Shown: positions 14,451 to 23,861 of the stretch, piece by piece
How positions within the stretch are numbered: position 1 is the stretch's first letter
Layout of the letters: each line of letters starts with the position of its first letter
From: an uncultured Bacteroidales bacterium
Lineage (GTDB): Bacteria > Bacteroidota > Bacteroidia > Bacteroidales > Muribaculaceae
Assembly: GCA_902787185.1 (NCBI GenBank)
Contig: CADAFP010000013.1
Span: 1-51,950 of the forward strand
DNA: 51,950 bases
Direction: 5' to 3'
The notes under the pieces: model-generated
What the model was told of the DNA's origin: nothing
Seen by the model: only the letters and a program-made list of their open reading frames with translations
Database searches by the model: none
Translations under genes and position numbers: made by a program

Positions 14451-16127
14451 ATGCGCATCAGGAAGAAAAAAAACTCTACAACAGCCGACTTTGAACAGTT
14501 TCTCAAGACTTACAACTGCCGCTATGACATTGACCATGATAACAATGCCACAGTTTATAACTTTGAGTATCAGGCAGCTCACTTTGTCGCCGCCATCCGC
14601 AACCAAGATGACTGCGTGGAGGTGACCTATCCCACTATCGCAACTGTGCCCATGAGCCAGCTCGACCTGGTGCGCTCCAAGTGCAATGAACGCAACAACA
14701 GCAATATTCTGTTTAAATACAGCTACTCGATTGACCACGAGAAGAATGAGGTGAATGTCCACATGTCGTTCTTTAACAACCGTGTCACCCCCGAGGACAT
14801 GGCCCACCAGTTGGGGGCAGCCTTCCACTTCCAGCGCGAATGGTACCGTGACTTTGACGAGGCGGTGGCCATCAGCAAGGACAACGACACGTTGGATCTG
14901 GAGAGCGAGCTCTACAAGCATCATCGCGAGATGTTTATGCTGCGTCGGCTGGAGCTGAGGCACCAACTCGACAGCAGTGCCGCCTCGGTTGCCGCTGGCA
15001 CCAACGCGTTGCCCCTGTGGCAACTGCTCGAAACGGTCTCTCCCCTGCCCCAGGCCAGCCTGCTGTTTATGACAGTGAACACCGTCAGCGGCCAGGAGCG
15101 CCTCGAGGACGAAAAGGCCATCCGCGACTACGACCTGCGCCGAGCCCTTGTCGAGGGCGAGGGCAAGCAGGCACACCTCACGCGGGACTATGCCGTGCTT
15201 GACCTGCACTACAAGCAGGGCCATGACCAGCAGCCGCGCATGACCACCATCACCCTCACTGCCGAGGGCGAGGACGACCACAGCATCTACACGCGCGTCA
15301 CCGTCACCCATGTGCCGCGCAATGCCAGCCGCATGAACTCGTTGAGCAACGAGAACCGCCAGCCCCAGAGCGTGAGCCTGCTTATCGCCCTGGACCGCAG
15401 CAGCGACAAGCAGCGACAGCAGGAGTTTGACTACATGTGGAGCGACGCCCAGCTCAAGGCCCGCAACGGCGAGAATGACAGCCTGACCGATGACCAGCTG
15501 CTGCTGGGTCAAGTCAGGGTCGCCGACGTGGCCTACAACATGTACTGGGGTGTGCAGGCGTTCAACAGCGAACGCTACTATGAGGCGATACTGTATCTTG
15601 AGAACGTGTTCAACAGCTACCGCTGCGACTTCTTTGAGATGGGTTCCGAGGGCAAGCGCCTCTTCATGGAAACGGCCTACAAGCTGGGATTCTGCTACAA
15701 CGAGCTGGGGCTCTACCGCCAGGCATTCTATTATCTGGACCTGATGGCCAACGACGGCAACATCCGCCACACCATGGAACTGGTGAACTCTATGGCCAAC
15801 AGCAAGGACTTGCGCCTGTTCAGCTACACCGAGGGCGTAATGGAAGAGGTGAAGCGCAACTTCAACGAGAACGACGAGTTGCCCGACAACATCAAGGACT
15901 TCATCAACTTCATGCGCCGTCGCCGCGGCTATGCCTTCATCGACTTCAACCAGCTCGACAAGGCCGAGAAAATCTTCACCCAGATGCTCGACGAGGAAGA
16001 CAATGCCGACTACGCCATCAACGAGCTCGCCTACATCAAGAAGCTGCGCCAACTGCGCGGCGAGGAACCCACCGACCAAAACAACGACGTGCCTCAAGAC
16101 GGCCCCGCCGACGACCTCCCATTCTAA
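14451..16127 (+). CDS. Tetratricopeptide-repeat protein of unknown function
   Basis: A 558-residue protein starting at ATG 14451 (MRIRKKKNSTTADFEQF). The frame is open further upstream to 14319, but that part only translates the 65-bp repeats. No signal peptide or membrane segment is seen. The N-terminal two thirds is an unrecognised mixed domain with long charged helices. The C-terminal third has TPR-like helices (AYNMYWGVQAFNSERYYEAILYLENVF, FMETAYKLGFCYNELGLYRQAFYYLD and NQLDKAEKIFTQML), then an acidic tail ending DDLPF. TPRs mediate protein-protein contacts. The gene follows the solute-binding-like gene by 210 bp of repeats, and I see no promoter of its own. A strong bidirectional terminator lies downstream. 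Confidence 0.75.
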   Translation: MRIRKKKNSTTADFEQFLKTYNCRYDIDHDNNATVYNFEYQAAHFVAAIRNQDDCVEVTYPTIATVPMSQLDLVRSKCNERNNSNILFKYSYSIDHEKNEVNVHMSFFNNRVTPEDMAHQLGAAFHFQREWYRDFDEAVAISKDNDTLDLESELYKHHREMFMLRRLELRHQLDSSAASVAAGTNALPLWQLLETVSPLPQASLLFMTVNTVSGQERLEDEKAIRDYDLRRALVEGEGKQAHLTRDYAVLDLHYKQGHDQQPRMTTITLTAEGEDDHSIYTRVTVTHVPRNASRMNSLSNENRQPQSVSLLIALDRSSDKQRQQEFDYMWSDAQLKARNGENDSLTDDQLLLGQVRVADVAYNMYWGVQAFNSERYYEAILYLENVFNSYRCDFFEMGSEGKRLFMETAYKLGFCYNELGLYRQAFYYLDLMANDGNIRHTMELVNSMANSKDLRLFSYTEGVMEEVKRNFNENDELPDNIKDFINFMRRRRGYAFIDFNQLDKAEKIFTQMLDEEDNADYAINELAYIKKLRQLRGEEPTDQNNDVPQDGPADDLPF

Positions 16128-16188
16128 TCATCACAACAAGAAAAAAAACAATAAGAATAATTACAAAACGACGAGACTACGAGAAAAA

Positions 16189-16259
16189 GAAAACAATAAG
16201 TACAATAAATACAATCTGTTGTGAGTCAGATATTTGTATTTATTGTACTTATTGTTTTC
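16189..16259. terminator. Perfect 26-bp inverted repeat between convergent genes
   Basis: Positions 16189-16214 pair perfectly with 16234-16259 across a 19-nt loop. A-rich and T-rich flanks make it usable in both directions for the TPR gene and the convergent pseudouridine synthase gene. Its arms resemble those at 6169-6248. Confidence 0.8.
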
Positions 16260-16288
16260 CTTTTATTATTTGACGGGCGGGGTTGTTG

Positions 16289-17203
16289 TTAGGAAGTGTG
16301 GTGGAGGGCGGTGCCAAAGTAGCGGGGGATGGGGGTCTCGAAGTAGAGGGGCTCACCAGTCACGGGATGATGGAAGGCCAGGCGGAAGGCGTGCAGGCAC
16401 ATGCGGGTGCCTGGGTCGTCCTGGCGGCCATATTTGCCGTCGCCCACCACGGGGTGACCGATGTCGGCCATGTGGACGCGAATCTGGTTCTTGCGTCCCG
16501 TCAACAGGTGGAGATAAAGCAACGCGCGTTCCTTGGCCTGCTCCACGAGTTCCCACTCGGTCGAAGCCCACTTGCCGCCGTCATCGACGGGGCTGCTGAC
16601 GACGACCATGCGGTCGGTATCATGCAGCCAACTCTCGACTTTGCCCTGTGGCTCTTCCATGACACCCTCGACCACTGCGACATAGCGGCGGTCGATAATG
16701 GTGGCGTGCCAGTCGGCTGTCATCTGCTGCTGAACGTCAATGCTCTTGGCGTACACCATGAGGCCCGACGTGCGGGCATCCAGGCGATGCACCACATGGG
16801 CGGTGCAACGCTGGCGCGTCTCGGTGAAATGACGGTCGAGCAGGGTCTTCATGTTCAGGCTGCCAGCCCCTACGGGCATCGACAGCACACCCTGCTGCTT
16901 GTCCACGACTACCACCCACTGGTCCTCATAGACGATGTTGTAGTGGGGGTTACGCGTGGCCGAGGGACGCGCATGACGACGGATTTTCACAATGCTCCCC
17001 TCGTCAAGAGGGTAGTCCACGTGGGTTTGCACGTGATCGTCAACGGTGACGCCGCCATGAGCCAGGATGGACTTGGCCTTGTTGCGGCTGATGCCGTCGA
17101 GCGTTTGCATCACAAATTCAAGCAGTTTGCTGGGCTGCTTCACCTCGCGGACGAGCGCTTTGTCGTCGTTGCGGGGCACACGGTGGTCATGAGGTCGTCC
17201 CAT
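16289..17203 (-). CDS. RluA-family RNA pseudouridine synthase
   Basis: A 304-residue protein with an N-terminal S4-like RNA-binding segment (SKLLEFVMQTL..ISRNKAKSILAHGGVTVDD, residues 25-60) followed by the RluA catalytic domain. The catalytic aspartate is in HRLDARTSGLMVYAK; many members have HRLDRxTSG, so the alanine is a mild variation. LTGRKNQIRVHMADIGHPVVGDGKYG is the second conserved block. It converts uridine to pseudouridine in rRNA or tRNA; which site cannot be told here. It follows dnaJ by 45 bp on the same strand, separated by a heptamer array. Confidence 0.9.
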   Translation of the reverse strand: MGRPHDHRVPRNDDKALVREVKQPSKLLEFVMQTLDGISRNKAKSILAHGGVTVDDHVQTHVDYPLDEGSIVKIRRHARPSATRNPHYNIVYEDQWVVVVDKQQGVLSMPVGAGSLNMKTLLDRHFTETRQRCTAHVVHRLDARTSGLMVYAKSIDVQQQMTADWHATIIDRRYVAVVEGVMEEPQGKVESWLHDTDRMVVVSSPVDDGGKWASTEWELVEQAKERALLYLHLLTGRKNQIRVHMADIGHPVVGDGKYGRQDDPGTRMCLHAFRLAFHHPVTGEPLYFETPIPRYFGTALHHTS

Positions 17204-17208
17204 TATTC

Positions 17209-17250
17209 AGTTAATAGTTAACAGTTTACAGTTTACAGTTAATAGTTATT
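17209..17250. repeat. Heptamer array, six units of AGTTAAT/AGTTTAC type
   Basis: Six consecutive 7-bp units fill the gap between dnaJ and the pseudouridine synthase gene and overlap the dnaJ stop codon. Confidence 0.85.
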
Positions 17251-18424
17251 AATCGAAGATGTGGCGCAGGCGGGAGAAAATGCGGCTCTTGTCGCCATCG
17301 GAGGGCTTGACATGTTCACCGGCATTCTGCAGCATGGTGATGGCCTCTTTCTCCTTCTCGTTCAGCTTCTCGGGCATATAGACCATGACGTTGATGAGCA
17401 GGTCGCCAGTGCCATAGCGTTCGGGAGAAGGCAATCCCTTGCCACGCAGACGCAGAATGCTGCCAGGCTGAGTCCCAGGCTTGATGGTGACACGCGCCTT
17501 GCCATCGACGGTGGGCACATCCACCTTGCCGCCCAACACCGCCGTTGGGATGTCGAGCATGAGGTTATAGATGAGGTCGTTGCCGTCACGTGTGAGCTGG
17601 GCATCGCGCACCTCCTCGATGACCACGAGCAGGTCGCCAGGCAGGCCACCGCCAGGGGCATCATTACCTTGACGTCCCATGCGCAGGGTCATGCCGTCGG
17701 CAACGCCAGCGGGAATGCTGATGCTCACCACGTCCTCTTTGCGCACGAGGCCTTTGCCGCCACAATGGGGGCAAGCCTCCTTGATACGCTTGCCGCTGCC
17801 GCCACAGGTGTGGCACACACTCTGTGACTGCATCGTGCCGAACATCGTCCGCTGCATGCGCACCTCTACACCCGAACCGTTGCAGGTGGGGCAAGTCTCC
17901 AGCGCAGTGCCATTTTTGGCACCAGTGCCATGGCAATGGTCACAGGACTTCATGCGGGGGATGCGCAGCTTCTTTTCGGCACCCTTGGCAATCTCACTCA
18001 GGTTCATCTTGACGCGCACGCGCAGGTCAGTACCACGCTTCACGCGCTGAGCCTGACCGCCGCCACCGCCGCCAAAGATATCCCCAAAGCCGCCAAAACC
18101 GCCGAAACCGCCGAACAGGTCGCCAAACTGGCGCAGGATGTCCTCCATCGACATGCCGCCGCCATAGCCGCCACCACCCATCTGCTCACCGGCAAAACCA
18201 AACTGGTCATAGCGGGCGCGCTTATCGGGGTCGCTGAGCACATTATAAGCCTCGGCAGCCTCCTTGAATTTCTCCTCGGCAGCTTTTTTCTCGGCATCGC
18301 TCTTGCCTTGCTGCTTGTCGGGGTGGTACTGAATCGCCAACTTGCGATAGGCCTTCTTCAGGTCATCGGCAGAGGCGTTCTTATCCACGCCCAACACCTC
18401 GTAGTAATCTCTCTTCTGAGCCAT
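17249..18424 (-). CDS. dnaJ: Chaperone protein DnaJ
   Basis: A 391-residue type-I Hsp40. The J domain has H34-P35-D36, which stimulates the DnaK ATPase. A Gly/Phe-rich linker follows (many GGFGG repeats, about 75-130), then four CxxCxGxG zinc-binding repeats ([32 protein letters not shown]) and the substrate-binding C-terminal domain. It lies 69 bp downstream of grpE on the same strand, the usual Bacteroidetes grpE-dnaJ pair. No CIRCE element is seen near either gene. dnaK is not in the window. Confidence 0.97.
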   Translation of the reverse strand: MAQKRDYYEVLGVDKNASADDLKKAYRKLAIQYHPDKQQGKSDAEKKAAEEKFKEAAEAYNVLSDPDKRARYDQFGFAGEQMGGGGYGGGMSMEDILRQFGDLFGGFGGFGGFGDIFGGGGGGQAQRVKRGTDLRVRVKMNLSEIAKGAEKKLRIPRMKSCDHCHGTGAKNGTALETCPTCNGSGVEVRMQRTMFGTMQSQSVCHTCGGSGKRIKEACPHCGGKGLVRKEDVVSISIPAGVADGMTLRMGRQGNDAPGGGLPGDLLVVIEEVRDAQLTRDGNDLIYNLMLDIPTAVLGGKVDVPTVDGKARVTIKPGTQPGSILRLRGKGLPSPERYGTGDLLINVMVYMPEKLNEKEKEAITMLQNAGEHVKPSDGDKSRIFSRLRHIFD

Positions 18425-18441
18425 TTTATCTTGAAATCTCT

Positions 18442-18476
18442 CTAATCACTAATCTCTAATCACTAATCACCAATCG
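18442..18476. repeat. Heptamer array, five units of CTAATCA type
   Basis: CTAATCA, CTAATCT, CTAATCA, CTAATCA, CCAATCG in the grpE-dnaJ gap. Confidence 0.8.
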
Positions 18477-18493
18477 GCGCATAGCGCGCTTCC

Positions 18494-19066
18494 TTAACTG
18501 CCGACAACCACCTTGGCGTGGCGCAGCACCTTGTCGTTGATCATGTAACCCTTGATGGTCGTATCGATGACCTTACCCTTCATCGAGGGGTCGGGAGCGG
18601 GGAACATGGTCACCGCCTCGTGCACATCGGTATCAAAATCCTTGCCTGTCGAGTCGATGGCTGTCACGTGCTGACTCTCAAGGTATTTCACAAATTTATT
18701 GTAGATGAGGTCAACACCCTCCCTGAGGCTGTCGAGGTCACCACCCTTGCTGATGGCGTCCAAAGCACGCTCCAAATCGTCAACAACGGGCAAGAGGTCC
18801 CTCATGGCACTCTCGGCACCGTTCTTGAGCAGGTCGGCTTTCTCCTTAAGTGTGCGTTTGCGGAAGTTCTCAAAGTCGGCCATCAGGAACAGGTATTCCT
18901 TCTTCTCGTGCTCAAGGGCGGCTTCAAGTTCGGCAATCTTCTTTTCAGGGTCAAGGGCATCCTCTTTCACCTGTTCTTGTTCCTGCTGTTGCAGCTCCTC
19001 GTTGAGCGCCTCGTCCTGTGCGGCCTTGGCCTCCGTGTTTTGATTCTTTTTGTTCTTTTTTGACAT
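18494..19066 (-). CDS. grpE: Nucleotide exchange factor GrpE
   Basis: A 190-residue protein with a long charged, Glu/Gln-rich coiled-coil N-terminus (about 1-80), the conserved ADFENFRKRT at the end of the long helix, LLPVVDDLERAL, and the beta-wing with HEAV and a C-terminal KVLRHAKVVV. GrpE releases ADP from DnaK so that substrate cycles. Length and layout are typical. It is the first gene of the grpE-dnaJ pair, with no clear TAnnTTTG box in the 125 bp upstream. Confidence 0.96.
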   Translation of the reverse strand: MSKKNKKNQNTEAKAAQDEALNEELQQQEQEQVKEDALDPEKKIAELEAALEHEKKEYLFLMADFENFRKRTLKEKADLLKNGAESAMRDLLPVVDDLERALDAISKGGDLDSLREGVDLIYNKFVKYLESQHVTAIDSTGKDFDTDVHEAVTMFPAPDPSMKGKVIDTTIKGYMINDKVLRHAKVVVGS

Positions 19067-19191
19067 ATTCGTTGTTGTGTTTATCTCCTTGTTTTATCTT
19101 TTTAACAGACTACAAAAACCAGTCCAACGCACCGTCAGCCCGACAAAAAGGGGCAAACGGTGGAATTCATGGTTTTTATAGCGGTAAGCGA

Positions 19192-20007
19192 CTACAGGGA
19201 AAGGACAAAGGTGGCGTAATCGGCAAAAGTGTCAGCCGCGTTTTCTGCCAGTTTGTCACTATCGAAAATACCGAAAACAGTTGAGCCCGAGCCCGACATA
19301 GCGGCATACTGGGCGCCCGCGTCGAGCAAATGTGCCTTGATGAGCCACAACTGCGGCAAGGCAGCAAACACACTCGGTTCAAAATCATTGACCAGCAGGC
19401 CATCCCACGCCTGTACCGGTCGGGATATGATGTCGGTGAGCGGCATATCGGGAGCCTGCGGATTGACCCGGCTATAGGCCGTGCGGGTATCCACCCCCAT
19501 CGGCGGTTTCACCAGCAGCAAGGTCTTGCCCTTGAGGTCCACATCCACCAGCGAAAAGACGTCACCAATGCCTGTTGCCATCAGCGGTCGGTTATAGACA
19601 AAGAAAGCGCAATCGGCACCCAGTTTGGCAGCCATCGCCGCCAGCTCCTCATCGGCAATTCCCAAATCAAACATCCTATTGAGCATCACCAGGGTGTGCG
19701 CGGCATCGCTTGAGCCGCCCCCCAGTCCCGCGCCGTCGGGGATGTGCTTGTACAGGTGCATCGCCACGGGCGGTATGCCATATCGCTTTTGCATGAGGCG
19801 ATAGGCCTTCATCACCAGGTTCTTCTCTTGCGGACAGTCCACCGCATTGCCATAGCAGGTGAGTGAGACCTCGTCGGCAGGGACTATTTCCAGCACATCA
19901 GTGAGCGGGATGGGATAAAACACCGTCTCGATATTGTGGTAACCGTCGGCTCGACGTTCCACAATGTTAAGACCGAGGTTGATTTTTGCGTTAGGGAATG
20001 TTATCAT
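19192..20007 (-). CDS. ispE: 4-diphosphocytidyl-2-C-methyl-D-erythritol kinase
   Basis: A 271-residue GHMP kinase. The start segment FPNAKINLGLNI and the ATP-binding glycine loop GLGGGSSDAA (about 92-101) are characteristic, and the C-terminal SGSGSTVFGIF motif completes the fold. It phosphorylates the 2-hydroxyl of CDP-ME in the non-mevalonate pathway, feeding isoprenoid synthesis, including the undecaprenyl chain made by UppS (also in this window) and quinone side chains. It lies 15 bp downstream of the cardiolipin synthase gene and is probably co-transcribed with it. Confidence 0.95.
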   Translation of the reverse strand: MITFPNAKINLGLNIVERRADGYHNIETVFYPIPLTDVLEIVPADEVSLTCYGNAVDCPQEKNLVMKAYRLMQKRYGIPPVAMHLYKHIPDGAGLGGGSSDAAHTLVMLNRMFDLGIADEELAAMAAKLGADCAFFVYNRPLMATGIGDVFSLVDVDLKGKTLLLVKPPMGVDTRTAYSRVNPQAPDMPLTDIISRPVQAWDGLLVNDFEPSVFAALPQLWLIKAHLLDAGAQYAAMSGSGSTVFGIFDSDKLAENAADTFADYATFVLSL

Positions 20008-20022
20008 CTTGTTGAAAATGTA

Positions 20023-21471
20023 TCACAAAATAGGACTCATCAGGCGAATAATCGACTCGAGCGCCTTCTGCATCAATGGGCGCTGTTTCCACTTGCCCAT
20101 GCTCAGCCTCGTGCATTGCTCCATGTCGGATTCAAACACTGCGCGCATTTTGCTGTTAAACTCCTTGTCGTAAACCAGCACATTAAACTCAAAGTTGTGC
20201 TCAAAGCTGCGGAAATCAAAGTTGGTCGAACCCGTCGTGACAAACTCGTCATCGACGATGACAACCTTGGAATGCAGCACGGTTGGCTCATACAGATAGA
20301 CCTTGATACCCGACAGCAGGCACTCCTTGATGTAGGAACTCGTTGCCAGACGCAACATCTCGGAGTCGGGCTTGCGCGGAATCATCAGGCGCACGTCAAC
20401 GCCCGACAGGGCTGCGCTTTCCAAAGCCTTGACCAACGAGTCGCTGGGCAGGAAATAGGGCGACTGGATATAAACGCGGTGTTTGGCCAGGGCGATGGCC
20501 TTGAAAAACACAAACGAGATGTTGTTCCATCGGTTAGTGGGCCCACTGCCCATCATCTGCATGATGATGTTCTGGTCGAGGACGGGACCGTCATAGCGCA
20601 TCGTCGGCGAATTGAGGAGTTTGCGAGTCGTGAAATTCCAGTCGATGGCAAACGAGTACTGCAAGGCCGTCACAGCTTCGCCCGTCACCCGCAGGTGAGT
20701 GTCGCGCCAAGCGCTCCACTTCTTGTCGCCAGTGACATAGCGGTCGGCGATGTTCATACCGCCAATATAGCCCACCTTGCCGTCAATGACCACAATCTTG
20801 CGGTGGTTGCGCCAGTTCACGCGGAAGGCGAACTGTGTGAACGACAGCTCAAGGAACGGGTGAACCTCGATGCCCGCGCCACGCATCTGCTTGAGCACGC
20901 GCGACGGCATATAGAAAGACCCCACGTAGTCATAGAGCACACGCACCTGCACCCCCTCGCGCGCCTTCTTCATCAGCAACTGAATCAACTCGGTGCCAAC
21001 CTTGTCGTTCTCGATAATGAAATACTGCACATGGATGTGATCGGTCGCCGCGGCAATATCGCGCTTAAGTGACTCAAACTTGTCGGCACCATTGGTAAAC
21101 ATCTCGACATCGTTGCCGACAAACAAGTGTGAACCAGCCAATTTGTCAACCAGCGCTATGAGTTGGCGGGATTCCTCGGAAAGTCCACTGGTCGCCTCCA
21201 CAGGATAGGAGAAATTGTTCATGCGACGCAACTCACGCAAGGCTGAGCGCGATATCAGACTCATACCCTTGAGGCTGCGGCCAAAAATGAGGTAAATCAC
21301 CAGTCCCAACACCGGCAAGAGCACAAGCACCAGCACCCACGCCATCGACTTGACCGGGTTGCGGTTCTCGCTCAGCACCACCACAATCACGGCAAGCACA
21401 GTAAGGAAATACAACACCAATAAGATGTTGTAAACCACGTTAGCATATGGGAACAACTCAGCGAGAAACAT
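20023..21471 (-). CDS. cls: Cardiolipin synthase
   Basis: A 482-residue phospholipase-D superfamily membrane protein. Two N-terminal transmembrane helices (about 10-32 and 42-63) form the usual PLDNc segment. Two HKD motifs follow, HRKIVVID (223-230) and HSKVVIVD (400-407), each with the downstream GG or GS-N pattern. It joins two phosphatidylglycerol molecules into cardiolipin at the inner membrane. ispE follows after 15 bp. No TAnnTTTG box is visible directly upstream of the ATG. Confidence 0.94.
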   Translation of the reverse strand: MFLAELFPYANVVYNILLVLYFLTVLAVIVVVLSENRNPVKSMAWVLVLVLLPVLGLVIYLIFGRSLKGMSLISRSALRELRRMNNFSYPVEATSGLSEESRQLIALVDKLAGSHLFVGNDVEMFTNGADKFESLKRDIAAATDHIHVQYFIIENDKVGTELIQLLMKKAREGVQVRVLYDYVGSFYMPSRVLKQMRGAGIEVHPFLELSFTQFAFRVNWRNHRKIVVIDGKVGYIGGMNIADRYVTGDKKWSAWRDTHLRVTGEAVTALQYSFAIDWNFTTRKLLNSPTMRYDGPVLDQNIIMQMMGSGPTNRWNNISFVFFKAIALAKHRVYIQSPYFLPSDSLVKALESAALSGVDVRLMIPRKPDSEMLRLATSSYIKECLLSGIKVYLYEPTVLHSKVVIVDDEFVTTGSTNFDFRSFEHNFEFNVLVYDKEFNSKMRAVFESDMEQCTRLSMGKWKQRPLMQKALESIIRLMSPIL

Positions 21472-21548
21472 TAGGCCTCAATTACTCTCTTTATGTCGCA
21501 TTATTAATGCCGTCACATGGCGGCTGGATATACTCCCGAAACAACAAC

Positions 21549-21569
21549 GGACGTGACAACATCACGTCC
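21549..21569 (-). terminator. Hairpin downstream of the small T9SS-domain gene
   Basis: A perfect 7-bp stem (GGACGTG with CACGTCC) with a 7-nt loop, followed on the minus strand by a T-containing stretch. It is a weak terminator candidate. Confidence 0.4.
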
Positions 21570-21619
21570 ATTTATCCATCCGCATGGCGGCTATCAATAC
21601 TGTACCAGCGGGCACGGTA

Positions 21620-21940
21620 TCAACGCACCACCACCTTGCGAGACCACTGGTTGCTGAATTTCACGATATAGAAACCCTTGGGAAGTTCCACCGATACGCG
21701 CTGTTCAGCACTCACACGCACCACTTTAACAAGCTGCCCAGTGATGGAATAGACATTGAACACGGCGTCACTGTTGCCAGCAGTGAAGATGATCCGGCCT
21801 TCAGCACCCTGCGCAGTTGGTCCAGTCGCCGCAGTCTCTACACGCTGCGGCAAGAAGTTGTCGGGGACAGGAGCAGCAACCGCAGCACCCATCGCCAACA
21901 GGCAGACCACTATGTAGAGTAACCGTTTCATCTTGCGCAT
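21620..21940 (-). CDS. Minimal secreted protein: signal peptide plus T9SS-type sorting domain
   Basis: A 106-residue protein. A signal peptide (about 1-24, ending AVAAP) is followed by only about 25 linker residues. Then comes a C-terminal segment (FNVYSITGQLVKVVRV, VELPKGFYIVKF, SRKVVVR) that matches type-A type-IX-secretion sorting domains. Such domains normally sit at the end of large secreted enzymes; here there is almost no cargo. It has a textbook promoter and its own start, so it is a real gene, not a fragment at a broken end. ATG 21931 is an alternative start. Whether a type IX machinery exists cannot be judged from this window. Confidence 0.72.
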   Translation of the reverse strand: MRKMKRLLYIVVCLLAMGAAVAAPVPDNFLPQRVETAATGPTAQGAEGRIIFTAGNSDAVFNVYSITGQLVKVVRVSAEQRVSVELPKGFYIVKFSNQWSRKVVVR

Positions 21941-21958
21941 TCACGTTGTTTCAATCTG

Positions 21959-21989
21959 CAAAGATAGTAACTCTCTTGCAAAAATCCAA
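21959..21989 (-). promoter_or_regulatory. Promoter of the T9SS-domain gene
   Basis: On the minus strand TTG (21989-21987), 20 bp, TATCTTTG (21966-21959). The leader is about 12 nt. Confidence 0.7.
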
Positions 21990-22106
21990 CATTTTGTCCC
22001 AGATTTCAATCTTTAGACACCGTAGATGCCCTAAAGTTGCATCCCCCCACCACCATTTTAACAACAATTAATGCAATAACCGAATCAGGTAAGCCTTCAA
22101 AAAAAA

Positions 22107-23849
22107 TCACTTGCGGATAATTTGGCCAATTTTGCTGGTCAGATTGGGTCCCAACACTTTTCGCGCCATTTGCTTAATCGAGCCTTCGCTATCAATCAAT
22201 GAATTACGCAACAACTTGATAGCATCACTCTCATCGTCAGAGTCTGTAAACACCTCAAAAACGACAGGACGGTCTTTTGCCTCAGGGGCAAAGAATTTAG
22301 CGGCGGATGCCTTGTACTCTTCCTTGTTGGATGCACTCATATACTCATATCCCAAATCACTGGCAAAGTGCTTAACCAAATTTGGAGACTTAAAGCCAAA
22401 ATGCCCAGCTGCCGCCATAAAGGGGTCGCCATCTTCGCCAAACCGTGAAGCGGGATGGTCGAAATTATGGAACTCTGTGCCACGGCCGTTATTGATGAGC
22501 ATAATGCGCACATTCTTACCCACATGCCTATTACCCAGCACGTTCAAGTCATAGAAGAACGCCAAGTCGCCCACAACCGCAAAGCACAATCTGTCAGGAT
22601 CGACCAGTGATGCCCCGATAAGCGTGGACACATCACCATCAATGCCAAAGCCGCCCACATTGCATGCAGTCTTCACGCCCTTGGGCAAATCAAAATAATT
22701 CCAGCAACGCAATGAGTTCAAGATGCCCACGTGCAGGATCGAGCCTTCAGGAATCATCGGTGCGCTCTGCTTGGCAATCCAAACGTTAGAGAAGGGGAAC
22801 TCCGGCAATATCTCAAGTGCCTGATTGTTACACTTGCGACAAGTTTCAAGATAGCCGGTCTTGTTGCCATCACCAACGGCATAATGACGGAAGAACGTGA
22901 TTTCCTCCATTTCAAAAACTATGCGCAAGCGTTTGAACCGATCCCTGATTTCCCCGTCAGGACTCACGCGCCACAATGCATCGGGGACAAGCGCATCCAT
23001 TGAGTAATCTCCACTGACCTCACCAATGTGAATCATCAAATTTGGACGTATGGGCTCTTTACCCCAGTTGAATTGAGAGGCCAACAGTGCCGCATGGAAC
23101 TCATACTTACCATGATACCCACTGGTGACATCACAAAAGACTACCGCATCATGAACAGCACAGAAGGCATCTACGGCCTCGGTCAATTCTTTGCTGAAAG
23201 GCTGATGAGCACCCACAAAGATGCCGATTTTGCCTTTTTCGGGCAACTTCGGGAATTCTTCATGTGGCATAATGCGACGAATCCTGCGCGCGGGAGGCAA
23301 CTCACGCAGCGAGAAATCCTTATTATAAGATGTCTCAAGGTTGATATGGACAGGGCCTCCACCATGACGGCTCAATGCGAGCAACGCCTTGTTCACCCTG
23401 ATCTCGCAATCCCACACCTGTTCAGAATCCCGAGGAATGGGTAACAGCAAACTCTCCACAACGGTATCGGCCTGCTGCCGTGACCTATCGATTACCTGAG
23501 GAACAAGATGCCCCACCTTCACTGGATTTTGGGTTGACGTCACGGCTAATACAGGCAACTTACGGTAATGGGCCTCGGTTAATCCCGAGATGTAATTCCT
23601 TGATGCGGTGGCGCCAGTGCAACTTAGCACAACAGGCTCCCCTGTTTCGCTGGCAATACCACATGCCATATAGGCTGCCGAACGCTCATCAACCGAAGAG
23701 AACACCTTAAAAAACGGATCGCACTGAACACTGGCCACAAAATTGATGTTAGTTGTACCAGGAGATGCTATTACATATTTAATTCCGTAGGCTTTGAGCA
23801 GTGCCACCAATATCTGCACATTTCGCTCAGCAGAATAAAACTTATCCAT
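22107..23849 (-). CDS. MenD-like thiamine-diphosphate-dependent enzyme
   Basis: A 580-residue ThDP enzyme. The N-terminal domain has IASPGTTN (MenD has SPGSRN) and the cofactor-activating glutamate in VDERSAAYMACG. The C-terminal domain has the ThDP/metal motif GDLAFF...INNGRG. The overall arrangement is that of MenD (SEPHCHC synthase), but other menaquinone genes are absent, and the gene closes a three-gene operon after a flippase and an SDR. A role decarboxylating a 2-keto acid and adding the product to a sugar or other precursor for a surface polymer is more likely than quinone synthesis. It begins 12 bp after the SDR gene. Substrate is unknown. Confidence 0.82.
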   Translation of the reverse strand: MDKFYSAERNVQILVALLKAYGIKYVIASPGTTNINFVASVQCDPFFKVFSSVDERSAAYMACGIASETGEPVVLSCTGATASRNYISGLTEAHYRKLPVLAVTSTQNPVKVGHLVPQVIDRSRQQADTVVESLLLPIPRDSEQVWDCEIRVNKALLALSRHGGGPVHINLETSYNKDFSLRELPPARRIRRIMPHEEFPKLPEKGKIGIFVGAHQPFSKELTEAVDAFCAVHDAVVFCDVTSGYHGKYEFHAALLASQFNWGKEPIRPNLMIHIGEVSGDYSMDALVPDALWRVSPDGEIRDRFKRLRIVFEMEEITFFRHYAVGDGNKTGYLETCRKCNNQALEILPEFPFSNVWIAKQSAPMIPEGSILHVGILNSLRCWNYFDLPKGVKTACNVGGFGIDGDVSTLIGASLVDPDRLCFAVVGDLAFFYDLNVLGNRHVGKNVRIMLINNGRGTEFHNFDHPASRFGEDGDPFMAAAGHFGFKSPNLVKHFASDLGYEYMSASNKEEYKASAAKFFAPEAKDRPVVFEVFTDSDDESDAIKLLRNSLIDSEGSIKQMARKVLGPNLTSKIGQIIRK

Positions 23850-23861
23850 AATTGAAGATTA

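Noticed and set aside
14418-16097. A 559-codon minus-strand frame opposite the TPR gene
   Set aside because: Mirror of GC-rich codon use (runs of Val, Ala, Leu, His), no start signal, and the plus-strand protein has clear TPR helices.
16283-17221. A 312-codon plus-strand frame opposite the pseudouridine synthase gene
   Set aside because: Shadow frame; the minus strand has all RluA motifs.
22107-23849. Calling the ThDP enzyme menD
   Set aside because: No menaquinone genes adjacent, SPGTTN replaces SPGSRN, and the operon context is a polysaccharide flippase and SDR.
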